Below are positions 12,801-26,300 of a stretch of 39,886 nucleotides of DNA, one piece after another (positions within the stretch are counted from its first letter, which is position 1; every line of letters begins with the position of its first letter). Below the pieces are notes generated by a model that did not search any database, had not been told where the DNA came from, and saw only the letters and a list, made by a program, of their open reading frames with translations. The DNA lies in assembly GCA_018398765.1 (NCBI GenBank), contig JAHBMJ010002961.1, positions 32,467 through 72,352 of the forward strand, read 5' to 3'. This DNA is from Chromera velia (lineage: Eukaryota > Sar > Chromeraceae). The position numbers were made by a program, and so were the translations under genes.

Positions 12801-14399
12801 GCGGGGACATCTGCCTCGCAATCTCAGAGATCATTCTGCTGGGAGAAAACTGTCTGTCTCTGTCTGTCTGTCTCTCTGTCCGCATGAAAAGGAAGGCGGC
12901 AATTGTCGAAGCACCTTCGGAATATTTGTCCCTGAGCACACGTGCCTGAGTGCGTTTTTCCAAAGATTCCTTTTCCTGTGATCTTTCTTCGTTTGGTATC
13001 ATTTTTTTCTGTCCAACTTTGTGCAGAATGAGATGCATGGTGATGGACGCGGAATAGTGCCGAAACTGCTCATTCCTATCATTTTTCCTCTCACATGTTG
13101 ATTTATTTGACGTGTTCTCACTCTCTGACATAATCCTCGGGGAGGGCTTTGTTCATTCCGACTGCCTAATGTGCTTGTGCTCTCTTCTGCAGACCCGAAT
13201 GAGTGCAATGAAGGGACCCACAACTGCCACGCCAACGCCACCTGCACCGACACATTCGGAAGCTTCACCTGTGCCTGTGAATCTGGATTCTCTGGGGACG
13301 GCGTCAGCTGCACAGGTGAGTTTGGATGATCTGGTGGGCATTTAAACTTGACGAATGGGGGGAGTTGGAACTCCACACAGATGGCTTGGAAGCTAGGTTC
13401 GTCACTGCATGCATTAATGGGCTGGCCTGTCTCTTTCTTACACACTATGCGGATTTGCTTCCGTTGAGCCGTCGATCTCTGCGGTTGCCAGCTTGTCCGC
13501 CTTTCCTTTCTTTCTCCCGATTGACTTCATTCGCTCCCCCAAAGATGCATGGCTGGCCGGTAAGACAGCTAGCTGTCGGGTGGATGCATGCGCCAACGGG
13601 ACAGACCGACACGGAGAAATGCGACAGACACAAATTAGAGGTTTGTACGCCGACCTTGATTCCCCTCAGCTGCCTTTCGTTCGTCTTTGCAACATCGCTG
13701 GCGTTCCTTTTGCTGGCCAAGAGTGTGTCTGCGTTTCCGACGTATCCGTACGTGTGCTTGCTCGATCGAAACGCCATGCGACCTCTTGGGGACACTCCAT
13801 GCATCTCATGTCTTCCTCGCCCCCTTAATCCTTTTTTCATTGTTTCCTCTGTTTTGCGTGCATGCTCTCCTTTCTTCTAGCTGTGTGAAATTAAGGCAAA
13901 AACAAACAAACAAACAGAAAACAGAAGGAAGCAGCGCGTCCCTGCATCCCGTCTCTTGAGCTGTCCGGTTGAAATGAACTGCTTGCAGTGCTGCAATGCA
14001 ACGAGGCGACAGACCCCCAACCCAACAGCCTGGGTGAGAACCTCACACGAATTGATGGAGGGGGGCAGACAGGGTATGTCAACGATACAGCGATCTTCCA
14101 GTACGCTTGTGGAAACAGTTCAGCTCTGAGCGCATCCCCTGCCGTCACATTCACCTGCACTGCCGACGGGCCCGATGCTGCAACTTGGAAGGCCACGCCC
14201 CCGAACTGCACTGCATTGGGTCAGTCAGTCCCCTAGCTGTGCTGTCTACACACACACAGACGTTCATGAATTATGTGACAAGGAAGCGCAGTCATTTCAG
14301 TGCTACTCCTTGAGTCTCAGTGCTTCTCAGCGGACATTTCAATCTCTTTTCTGCGACTTTTTCTTCTCTTTATCTGGCTCCTCTGGCTTGTTGTTCGCA

Positions 14400-14466
<67 letters not shown>

Positions 14467-17400
14467 GTCTGTCTCTCTCTGCCTTTCTTTGTCTGTATCG
14501 CTGAGCTCTTCTATTAATAAGTTGTTCCTCTCAGACGCAACAGCGACCATCAAGCGATCGCCCGCTCCCCCGCCAGTCTTCAGAATAAATTGATGGCATG
14601 TCGATCTGAACAACAATGCAAAAATTAATGTCTTGCTGTCCCTCCCGCAGCGAGCACCTCACTCCCCCTCCCCCCTGCCGACATCGGCCAAGGCGACACA
14701 TGGACGAAGGATCCCTCGGTGACCCACGGAGGACGTCACACGTTCTACAAGGACCACCCAACCGGGAGCTGTGCCGGTAGATACAGAGCGAGCGCGAACT
14801 ACGAATGGATCAACAACTCCGGCTCTTCTGGTGCGTTTGCTTCCAACGAACGACCTCCTTCCGGAGCCTTCGATCATATTCTTGGCGGTACAAACGCTTA
14901 TCCCGCCAATGCAGCTTTGCAGGTCTCCTCTGCTCATAAGTGCAGTGGGATTAACGGCCCCGGCACTGCGGACTGCGATGTTGAGTTAATTTTGGAGATT
15001 CCGTGCTCGCTCTCTCTATCCGCTTTTGGGGTCACGGCAGCGGCGGGTGCCACTGTGTACCGCGACAGGGTCCCAGGCAAAGCGGAGATGTTCGGGTCCT
15101 CTGACGGGGGCAGCACTTGGACTTCTCTCGGTTCTTTTGACTCTGTCACTGTGTGGAGTGAGGGGGAGACCAAGCTGATGGCAACAAACGACGCCTCTCT
15201 GGGGCCTTTCAGCCACTTCAAGCTCGTCGTCAAGCGGGTGGCAGGCACGGCAACATCCATTGTGACTCTCTCGGACGTGTTGCTCTACTCTGGTCCCACC
15301 ACCCTCCCCCCCTCGGACATCGGACTTGCCAGCACTTGGGTTGCGGACTCTTCCGTGACTTACAACGGCATCAGCTCCTACTACAGGGACTACGCAGGGG
15401 GGGCGTGCCCCGGCAGATTCCGATCCATGACCAACACGAACTGGTTCAGTGGAATGCCCATTGCTGCGGCCTTTGACGGGGTTGCCAGCAGTGCGGGGAA
15501 CAATTACGCAACTGACCCAGTCCTCGGAGGGCTGAGCGAAGCCAGTGACGCAGACGTACAAGTCATTCTCGAGCTTCCCTGCACCATGGTTCTTGAGCAG
15601 TATTCGGTTCAGGCAGGATTTGTCGTGACAAATAACCAAAGCCCCAGCAAGATGTCTGTGAGCGGCTCGAACGAATGCACTGAGTCCGGCACGTGGACGG
15701 AAGTCGGGTTGTTCGAGAACGAAGTGACTTGGACTGCTGAGGAAATCAAAACGTTTTCTGCAGATACGACCAAGGGGGCGTTCAAGTGTTTCCAGTTCAC
15801 AGGCAAAAGACTCTCTCAGGCAGCAAACCAACGCATTCTCATTGGGGACCTCATGCTCCACGGCAGTGACATAGGTCCGTACGTCTCTGTCCCTCCCTCG
15901 CCCCTGGACTGAGCAAATTCCATTCCCTCCCTTGTGTTTCTTCTCTTTGCCCCACAAGCGTGAATTGGAGGAAAATTCAGTCACCCAAGCACCCAATCAT
16001 CCATTCGCTCACTCACTCACTCACTTATTCACGCACTTGTCCCTCCATGAATGCACGCAGATCCCGACCAATGCACTCTGAATACGCACGACTGCCACGC
16101 CAACGCCAGCTGCAACAACACACACGGGAGCTTCTCCTGTGTCTGCAACGATGGCTGGAGTGGCACTGGCGTCACCTGTGCCGACGATGATGAGTGCTCG
16201 TCCGGTGCTCATGACTGTGACGCCAACGCGACTTGCTCAGACACTACCGGCAGCTTCGCATGCAGTTGCAACGCAGGATTTGATGGGAACGGAACAACCT
16301 GCACCAACGTAGACGAGTGCACGACGAGCGTCCACGACTGTGACGCAAACTCTGCCTGCACCGACAGCACTGGAAGCTTCTCCTGTGCCTGCAATGACGG
16401 CTGGACAGGCGACGGCATCAGCTGCTCAGGTCAGTTCTTCGTGTCATTTGAGTGTTATAACCTGCAGTGTCCCTGCTTTTCTATACTGCGGTTGGGATGA
16501 CTGCCTTTTCAGTACCGACAGCTCAAAATGGTCTGGAAGGGAATTGGCGAATGCGTGAGTGCCTGGAAGGGCAGGAGGGCCGACGAAAAAAAATTAAGCA
16601 GCGGTGTCGAGACAGTCGTTCATGCTCTTCATGAAACTGTCTCTCTCTGTCTGCATATTTGGTTTCTGTTATTGTCAGTCAGTCAACCACCAAGTGTGTG
16701 TGTCTCTATAGCTCCTTCCCGACGTGATCAGGAACGTCAGAATCGAAATCGAGAGACCATGCACACCCGCAAATTACGCTCAATACAAATAAATACGGGT
16801 GCATGCATGTGGGTGTGCAGATGTGGACGAATGCGCCGGAATGCAGCACAACTGCGACCCCACGGGCGGCAGTTGCACAAATACAATCGGCTCCTTTTCC
16901 TGTTCTTGCAACGCCGGGTACCTGTACGGAGGCACATCTCCCTGTAACCCTGACCGTCAGTCAGTGCGCTGAACCATGCTGAAAGAAAGAATGACGTCTA
17001 GCATCCTGCCTGCCTGCAGCAGCAGCAGAACCACGGGAAGGAACCCTCTTTTCTGACATGCAGTGAAGTGAACGAAAGCCTCGTTAGGACTCTGGTCGCT
17101 CCGACCACTTGATCCAGCGCAGCGCCAGGAAAAACCTTACAAAGATCCCTCGCAAAAGCAGTTATTGGTGGGAGAGATCGAAGGCATGCTGGCTTGTGTA
17201 CTTGCGTCCGTGCATGGGAGTATTCTTTTGCGTACGTATGTGTGTGTTTGGGGGGGNNNNNNNNNNNNNNNNNNNNNNNNNNNNNNNNNNNNNNNNNNNN
17301 NNNNNNNNNNNNNNNNNNNNNNNNNNNNNNNNNNNNNNNNNNNNNNNNNNNNNNNNNNNNNNNNNNNNNNNNNNNNNNNNNNNNNNGGGGGGGGGGGGGT

Positions 17401-20400
17401 TTGTACGGTGGGCAGGGGTGGGGTATATGTGCGTGTACGTGTGCTCGTGTGCTCGTGTGCGCGTATGCGTGTAGGTGTGCAGCGTCTTCTTTAGCGCACA
17501 CCAAGTGAAGTCACTGCAGAGAAGCACGAAGTCCATGTCCGAAGAGAAAGTTCATCTAGACAGAATGGTTTGAACCGCACCGCCGTACGCAGTTATGCAC
17601 TAACACTCTCAAGTCCTCCCTCCCCCCCGTGGTGTTCATGGTGGATGCGTCTTGCAATGTCTTGCAGTTACCCCGGGGCCCACACTCATTTCCCTCCCTC
17701 CGACAGACATCGCCGATGGCAGCGCTTGGATTCAGGACTCCTCTGTGCAGTACAACGGCCTGGACACCTTCTACACGGCCTACTCAGGATCAGAAACGAC
17801 TTGCCATGGGACTTTCCGACTCCTCAGCAGCGGGACCTGGCAGACAGGCAAAGAACCGCCGAATGCCTTCGATCATTCAAGCGGCGGGTTTGGTTCCGAT
17901 GAAACGATCAACGGGAACGGCGGGGCCAATGGATACCCGGAACAATATCTGATCCTTCAATTGCCCTGCAGAGTGCAGATGGCAGGGTTTTCACTTCTGC
18001 TCACCAAATGCTCTCCCTGCGTGCGTCAAATGCGCGTGTATGGCTCAACGAGTCTGTCGGACTGGGTACTCCTCAGCGGGTATGAAAATGCAGATCTCGT
18101 TGCCATGGGAGTGGACCTTACTGTTACGACGCGGGAGTTTCAAGCGGACACATGCACTGCTGGAAGTTTCGACCACTTCAAGTTTGTGCTCAATCGGGTA
18201 AACCACCAAAATCCGCAAAAGGCGGTGCTAGAAGGGGAGGCGACTGTCCTTGCATGTGAGTATATCAACGGAATTAATTATCCGTTGCTATGTTCGACAG
18301 CAAGAGAGACGGCATTTATTATTAATGGTTGACAAAAGGTACTTCAGATTGACACAAGCCACATGCATGTTGAATCTTCTAAACCTGGCCCCGACTCGAT
18401 CCCAACTTTCCCTTTCCCAGGCGGGCCCTTCGTGCCTCTCGATTTGGGTGCCTGTTCCGACACCCCCGCGTTTCTCCTGAAAGCATCTTCCCTTCTCCGT
18501 TTGTTCTCTTTTATCTGTCGGTCTGTCTGTCTGTCTCTCTGTCTGCCTTCGGGTGAGAAGCTGTTTCTGCATGCTTCTTCCCCCATCTTCTGCAATTTCT
18601 GATCTTTCTTGATTTGTCCATGCATGTCGTGTCGCTGTGACGTGAGATGAGAAGCTTCTTGTGTCCCGTCTGCCTCCGACCCTCTCTCTGTACGTGCAGC
18701 AACGGTCCCTCTCCAAGTCGAAAGGTGCAACGGTGCGTCCGTCACAACTAGTGCCTTTCCGGGATTCTTCGCGTCACATGCAGCGCTGACGTCTCGTCTG
18801 TTGCTCTCCCCCCCATCCCCCCCTGTCTCTCTCAGTCTCAAGCCGTCTTGTGTCTCTATCTCTGTCTCTGTGCTATATATACATGAATGTATGAGTGTTT
18901 GTACCAGTCTGGGTCCACATCTGCAAATTCAATCTCAAAGCTTCTCTCTGCTGCTGTGTCTCTTTTACTTCTCCACCTCCTTTCCAGCTCCACAACCGAA
19001 TCGATGTCATTGCAATCGACCGACTCTGCAGACACGGACGAATGTAGTCTGAACGCCCACAACTGCAACGGCAACGCGGCGTGCAACAACACTGTCGGCA
19101 GTTTCGAATGTCTTTGCAACGATGGGTGGACAGGGGATGGCGTCAACTGCGCAGGTGAGCCCCTGAGTGTATTATCAATACTGCAATTAATGTATGTGTA
19201 TGTGTATATATATGTATTGATACTGAAATAATGTCTTTGCAACGATGGGTGGACAGGGGATGGCGTTAACTGCGCAGGTGAGCTGAATGAATCGTCCAGT
19301 CTGGGATATTTGGTTCTTGTCATCGTCAGTCAGTCAGTCGACCACCAAGTGTGTGTGTCTCTTTCACTGCGTGCCGAGGAGATCAAGAGCTTCGATGCCA
19401 AATCGAAAGGCCGTAAACATTCAAACAACGTTGGCATCTATCTGGCCTGCCTCATCTCATCTACTGCCCCCATGCACTCACGCAGACGAAGACGAATGCA
19501 GCCTGAACAGCAACGACTGCGACGCAAATGCGACGTGCACGAACAACATCGGGTCATTCGTCTGCGCGTGTGACCCCGGCTTTTTAGACACTTCCAGTGG
19601 CCAGCCAGACTGTCAGTCAGTCGATCACTTGGAAAGACAGGACGGGGCATGCTCATGTGGCCAGACAGACAGACTGATGGGCAGGCTGGGAGGGAATGAG
19701 AACAGCAGACAGGAAAGTGGTTGATCTGACTGCGAATAAGTCGGGCCGTCACTTAGCTGTTCTGTCAGTCATTCCCTCCGTCAACCATCCATCCACCCAC
19801 CCACCCATTGGTTCGTTCCTTCATTCGGTCGTCCGTCGACCGGTCAGTCAGTGTCCACTCTCTGTCGCAGTACCTCCCTCACTCACTCAGACGTTCTCCG
19901 ATTTTCCATGTACTCCTTAATTCCTTCATTCATTCACTTCTGTGTCTTTTGCTCTCTGCGCGCCTTTTCACTCTCTTCGCAGTCCTCGTGCCCCCCTCCG
20001 ACATTGGAGCGGCCCCGACCTGGACAAAAGACGGCGCCGTGACTTACGGGGGCTTCCACACGTTTTACAAAGACTCCGCCTCCGGTGAGTGCGCGGGGAG
20101 GTACCGCGTGAGGACCAACACGGCCTGGTACCAAGCGACGGGGGACAGTGGGGGTCTGAACACCAACGAGTGGCCCCCCAGCGGGGCCTTCGACAACGCG
20201 CTAGCCGCAACTAACACCCAGTCTGGTTGGGCCAACACTCTCCAATGCACTGAGGCAGCAGACTGCAACGCAGAACTGATCCTGGAAACGCCCTGCAGCC
20301 TCGCAGTGAGCACGTTCTGGGTTCAGGCGGAAAACACGGGGATCACTGAGGGTACGCCTTCTGCCGTCACCTTGTCGGGATCTTCGGACAGCGGTAGCAC

Positions 20401-20684
20401 TTGGACACAGCTGGGCTCATTCTCTGGAGAGACCGGCTTCACGCAGGCTGAGACCAGAAACTTCACTGCTGACAGCACTCTCGGAGCATACAACTGGTTC
20501 AAGTTCTTCATCCAGAGAAACGGGCGAGCTGCCAATGATCCTAATCTTGCCACTATGAGTGGGGCGGGACTTTATGGAAGGCCAGGTGAGGCAGGCGGTG
20601 TAATTTCTTTTTGTCTGTCCATCTTTTTCTTCTCCTTTCTGTTGGTCGATCTCCTGGCTCTCTGGTGTTTCTTTCTGTCCGTCC

Positions 20685-20721
<37 letters not shown>

Positions 20722-23292
20722 TGTTTATGCAGCAACGTATGTATATCTGTGTGTCTGTCCGTCTATGGATTGAGGACACATGTCATCTGTCTGTTTGTAT
20801 GCATGGATAGAGTGCATGGATAGAGAAAAAGACGGATCATTTCTTGTTCTTTCTGTTACTCTACTTGCATGTGTGCAGGATCTGGAGGCGGCCCTGGGAG
20901 CAGCGGCACCTGCTTAAGTGAGTGAGTGACTGAGTGAGGGAACACAAACTGAGCTGTGTGGTCTTTCAAAGGCTCTTTGTTTACCCCGTCCTTCTTTTTC
21001 TGACGGTACACGACGGAGAACTCCGACCCATGTCGGAATCCGTTGCGACTCATATAGCTTCGCCTCTCCTGTGCTTCGACCGTCTGTTTATGCTGTCTGG
21101 GTGGTCCAAGGAAAATTCGACGTGAAATGGCTTTACATTGTGTTCTGCTTGCTTTGATCAACGTGTTGATGTTCCTTCGTGCATGACTCTTCTGTCTTCC
21201 TTTGCCAACCTCGAGCCTTTTCTTTTTCTGCTGAGCCGAAGCTTGAAGTGTATCTGTAGTCTATCAATTCTATTTTGGGGTTGTTGGCATCTGCTGGAGA
21301 TCCGTGTGCACATTTCGCAGTGCCCCTCTTTTTGTCTCGGTCTTTTCACCGAGTCTCGTCTTAAGTCTTTCCAGCTTCTTCGGCCTTTCGTCCACCGCCA
21401 GTGTGCTGCCTGATCCCATCTCTTACGCCTCTATCCTCGTTTTCTTCTGCACGCACTGCTGAATGATGCTCAGCTTCTGTCTGTATTTTTTCAACTTCTC
21501 TGTATCGATCTGGATGCAGACATTGATGAATGCAGCCTGAACACCCACGACTGCAACGCAAACGCCACATGCACCGACATCATAGGAAGCTTCTCCTGCA
21601 CCTGCAACGATGGCTGGACAGGCGACGGCATCACCTGCTCAGGTCAGTTCTGTGTGTCAGTTGACTGTTGTAACCTGCAGTGCCCCTGCTTTTCTATACT
21701 ACGGTTGAAATGACTGCCTTTTCAGTGCCGACAGCTCAAAATGGTCTGGAAGGGAATTGGCGAATGCGTGAGTGAGTGCCTGGAAGGGCAAAAGGGCCGA
21801 CGAAATTAAATTAAGCAACGGCGTCGAGACAGTCAAACGTCTATGCTCTTCATAAAGCTCTCTCTCTCTCTCTCTCTCTCTCTTCCTCTGTGTGTGTGTG
21901 TGTGTGTCTAGATATTTGGTTCTTGTTATCGTCGGTCAGTCAGTCGACCACCAAGTGTGTGTGTCTCTTTCACTGCGTGCCGAGGAGATCAAGAGCTTCG
22001 ATGCCAAATCGAAAGGCCGTAAACATTCAAACAACGTTGGCATCTATCTGGCCTGCCTCATCTCATCTACTGCCCCCATGCACTCACGCAGACGAAGACG
22101 AATGCAGCCTGAACAGCAACGACTGCGACGCAAATGCGACGTGCACGAACAACATCGGGTCATTCGTCTGCGCGTGTGACCCCGGCTTTTTAGACACTTC
22201 CAGTGGCCAGCCAGACTGTCAGTCAGTCGATCACTTGGAAAGACAGGACGGGGCATGCTCATGTGGCCAGACAGACAGACTGATGGGCAGGCTGGGAGGG
22301 AATGAGAACAGCAGACAGGAAAGTGGTTGATCTGACTGCGAATAAGTCGGGCCGTCACTTAGCTGTTCTGTCAGTCATTCCCTCCGTCAACCATCCATCC
22401 ACCCACCCACCCATTGGTTCGTTCCTTCATTCGGTCGTCCGTCGACCGGTCAGTCAGTGTCCACTCTCTGTCGCAGTACCTCCCTCACTCACTCAGACGT
22501 TCTCCGATTTTCCATGTACTCCTTAATTCCTTCATTCATTCACTTCTGTGTCTTTTGCTCTCTGCGCGCCTTTTCACTCTCTTCGCAGTCCTCGTGCCCC
22601 CCTCCGACATTGGAGCGGCCCCGACCTGGACAAAAGACGGCGCCGTGACTTACGGGGGCTTCCACACGTTTTACAAAGACTCCGCCTCCGGTGAGTGCGC
22701 GGGGAGGTACCGCGTGAGGACCAACACGGCCTGGTACCAAGCGACGGGGGACAGTGGGGGTCTGGCAACCAACGAGTGGCCCCCCAGCGGGGCCTTCGAC
22801 AACGCGCTAGCCGCAACTAACACCCAGTCTGGTTGGGCCAATACTCTCCAATGCACTGAGGCAGCAGACTGCAACGCAGAACTGATCCTGGAAACGCCCT
22901 GCAACCTCGCAGTGAGCACGTTCTGGGTTCAGGCGGAAAACACGGGGATCACTGAGGGTACGCCTTCTGCCGTCACCTTGTCGGGATCTTCGGACAGCGG
23001 TAGCACTTGGACACAGCTGGGCTCATTCTCTGGAGAGACCGGCTTCACGCAGGCTGAGACCAGAAACTTCACTGCTGACAGCACTCTCGGAGCATACAAC
23101 TGGTTCAAGTTCTTCATCCAGAGAAACGGGCGAGCTGCCAATGATCCTAATCTTGCCACTATGAGTGGGGCGGGACTTTATGGAAGGCCAGGTGAGGCAG
23201 GCGGTGTAATTTCTTTTTGTCTGTCCATCTTTTTCTTCTCCTTTCTGTTGGTCGATCTCCTGGCTCTCTGGTGTTTCTTTCTGTCCGTCCGA

Positions 23293-23325
<33 letters not shown>

Positions 23326-26300
23326 TGTTTATGCAGCAACGTATGTATATCTGTGTGTCTGTCCGTCTATGGATTGAGGACACAGGTCATCTGTTTGTTT
23401 GTATGCATGGATAGAGTGCATGGATAGAGAAGAAGACGGATCATTTCTTGTTCTTTCTGTTACTCTACTTGCATGTGTGCAGGATCTGGAGGCGGCCCTG
23501 GGAGCAGCGGCACCTGCTTAAGTGAGTGAGTGACTGAGTGAGGGAACACAAACTGAGCTGTGTGGTCTTTCAAAGGCTCTTTGTTTACCCCGAGCTTCTT
23601 TTTCTGAGAACTCCGACTCATGCCGGAATCCGTTGCGACTCATATAGCTTCGCCTCTCCTGTGCTTCGACCGTCTGTTTATGCTGTCTGGGTGGTCCAAG
23701 GGAAATTCGACGTGAAATGGCTTCACATTGTGTTCTGCTTGCTTTGTTCAACGTGTTGATGTTCCTTCGTGCATGATTCTTGTTTCTTCCTTTGCCGACC
23801 TCAAGTCCATCTTTTTCTGCTCAGCCGACACTTGAAGTGTTTCTGTAGTCTGCCAATTCTATTTTTGGGTTCGTGACATCTCATGCAGATCCGTATGCAC
23901 ATTTCCAAGTGCCCCTCTTTTTGTCTTGGTCTTTTTACCGAGTCTCGTCTTCAGTCTTTCCAGCTTCTTCGGCCTTCCTCTGACCACCAGTGTGCTTCCT
24001 GATCCCACGCATCTCCTATGCCTCCATCCTACCTTTCTTCTGCACGCGCTACTGAATAATGCTCAGCTTCTTTCTGTATTTTTTTCAACTCTTCTTTCTC
24101 GATCTGGATGCAGACATTGATGAATGCAGCCTGAACACCCACGACTGCAACCAAAACGCCACGTGTGCCGACAGCATAGGGAGCTTCACCTGCACCTGTA
24201 ACGACGGCTGGACAGGCGATGGAGTCACATGCGGAAACGCCAACGAATGTAGCAACGCCGTACACGACTGCGATGGCAACGCGACATGTATTGACACAGT
24301 CGGGAGTTTCTCCTGTGCCTGCAACGACGGCTTCAGCGGTTCGGGGCTCGCCTGCACTGCCGCAGCCTGCAACGAGACCGGAGACCCGGTGCCGAATGTC
24401 CTCACAGCCCCTCTGCTGAGGGCAGACGGGGGGGGACAGGTGGGGCAGACAGGTGACACAGCAGCCTTCTCCTTCACCTGCGACACCGGATACACAGTGG
24501 CAACGAACGAAACGGTGCTGACGTGCTCAGCCACCGGGGCAGGGACGTCGGCCTGGCAGGGGACTCTTCCCTCCTGTATCGGCGCTGATGAGTGCTCCTC
24601 GGGAGTGCACAACTGTAATGCGGGCGCCCATTGCACGGACACCGCCAACAGTTTCACGTGCGCCTGTAACGAGGGCTATCAGGGAGACGGCGTGACAGAG
24701 TGCGCATTGACTGCTGGTCCTGTGGTGGCAGAGATCTGCGAGCCTGACGGAAGCACCCCGGCAGCTGAGGTCACAACAGGGTACGACACAGAGATCGCAA
24801 AAATCCAACAGTGGCAGAGTGACAATGCGGGACTCGCAGGAGCTGCGGACCTCGGTGCAGCAGCGCTGGAGACTCTGGATTCAAAGCTGGCAGTCTGTCT
24901 GGATCTCGCCCCCGCAGCGGAGAAGGAGGCGATCGCCGTCAACTCAGCAGAGTCGACTGTCGAGACCGTGTCCTCTCTGTTGAATTCGATGGACTCCGAA
25001 TTGAGCAGCGGGAGCAGCGGGGGAGGCTCCGTTTCCTCAGGAGACACAGGATCGACCGAGGGGGGGAGCGCGGGTGGGGCAGTGTCGACTCTTGAGAGTC
25101 CGACAGTCGTCACAGCACCCCCAGTGAAGGAAGCGGGGAGCGAGCAGAAGGAGAAAGCCACAGAGACGGCACTCAAACTGCTCACAGCAGTTGATAATAT
25201 CGGTAGGCACCCGACTGACTGCAGTCTGTCTGGTTGTTCAAGTCTCTCCCCCTTTTGATTGCCCGCCCTCTCTGCCCTCTCTGCCTTGATTCCTCATTCA
25301 GTCACTCTCTCGCTCACTCGCTGCTGCCCTCCCACCTTCCTTTTTTTTTCCCTCTGTATGTGTATGTGTGTGAGAGAGAGAAAGAGAGAGAGAAAGAAAG
25401 ATAGTATGTGTGTGCGCATGTAGTGTTGCTTTTTCATTTGCTTTCCTTTGTCCATTCCGTCAGCCAAATGTTTCTGGTAAACGTACTCAGCTGTAGCACG
25501 CAATCAACAATACAACCAATCAACGGATCTTTCGCCCCGATTTGATTGAGAGTGCAGCGGATAACCTTGCTGAGGCAGTGGAGGTCGGAAAGCAGACGTT
25601 CATCAAGACGGAGACGCTGAGTATTGCCATCAAGAGCAGCCCCCCCGATGCGACCTCGATGGAGGCACAGTCAGACAAGACTTCGGTGGCACTGCAACTC
25701 GCAGACGCTTCGACGATTGGTCAGTCAGTCAGTCGGTCGGTCGATGGGTCTCTCTCTCTATCTCTCTCTTCTTGCTTATTATGACTGCGCTGCTCTTCTC
25801 TGTCCCCTGCCTGCTTCTCTCTTCTGTGTCTGTGTCACTTTCCCTCAGTCCTTCACCACCCACCCATTGAGAGACACAAACCGACGCAGCACAGGAAGAC
25901 AGCTCGTGCTTGAATGAAGTAGATGGGAATGCAGAGACTTTAGAAATGCCTGCCTGTATGCTTGCAGCGTCGCGCACCCCCACAGGGTCATACCGTCTGA
26001 CCGTGTGGAAGACTCAAAGAATCTCTCTGCCTAACGACGCGCAGTCCTCCTCCACCGCTGCCAAGTCACTCACCCTCATGGAGTCCATAGTCAGCCCCTC
26101 GCCATTCGCAGGCAGCCGTACTCAGGAGGGGGGCTTCGTGCTCGCGGGTCTGACTCCCTTCGTTCGCCTGGCTGCCCGGCAGGGGGGGGAGGTGATTGGG
26201 GCGGGGCGGGTCCCGACAATCAGTTCTACGGGCGGCACTCGGGCGGGTGGCTCGCGGTCGAGTCGTCGCCTTGTGGGCGAGACGGGAGACGGCATGAGTG

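Larger units (their letters stand above)
19305..24236 (+). repeat. Tandem segmental duplication, unit about 2.6 kb
   Basis: Copy 1 (19305 to about 21642) and copy 2 (21911 to about 24236) each hold, in order: EGF exon, module exon, 39-nt linker exon, EGF exon start. Corresponding sites are 2,606 nt apart, falling to 2,604 after one lost TG unit. The first ~1,650 nt differ at only a few bases. The last ~600 nt are clearly diverged, with a 17-nt deletion near 23607 and many substitutions. 21643-21910 separates the copies. Confidence 0.9.

Noticed and set aside
15016-15996. 326-residue minus-strand open frame
   Set aside because: Exactly antisense to exon 15, whose plus-strand reading has clear domain landmarks.
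17109-17536. Open frames on both strands crossing 17257-17386
   Set aside because: They run through Ns, so they have no meaning.
24679-25185. 168-residue minus-strand open frame
   Set aside because: Antisense to exon 27; low-complexity Ser/Ala/Pro.
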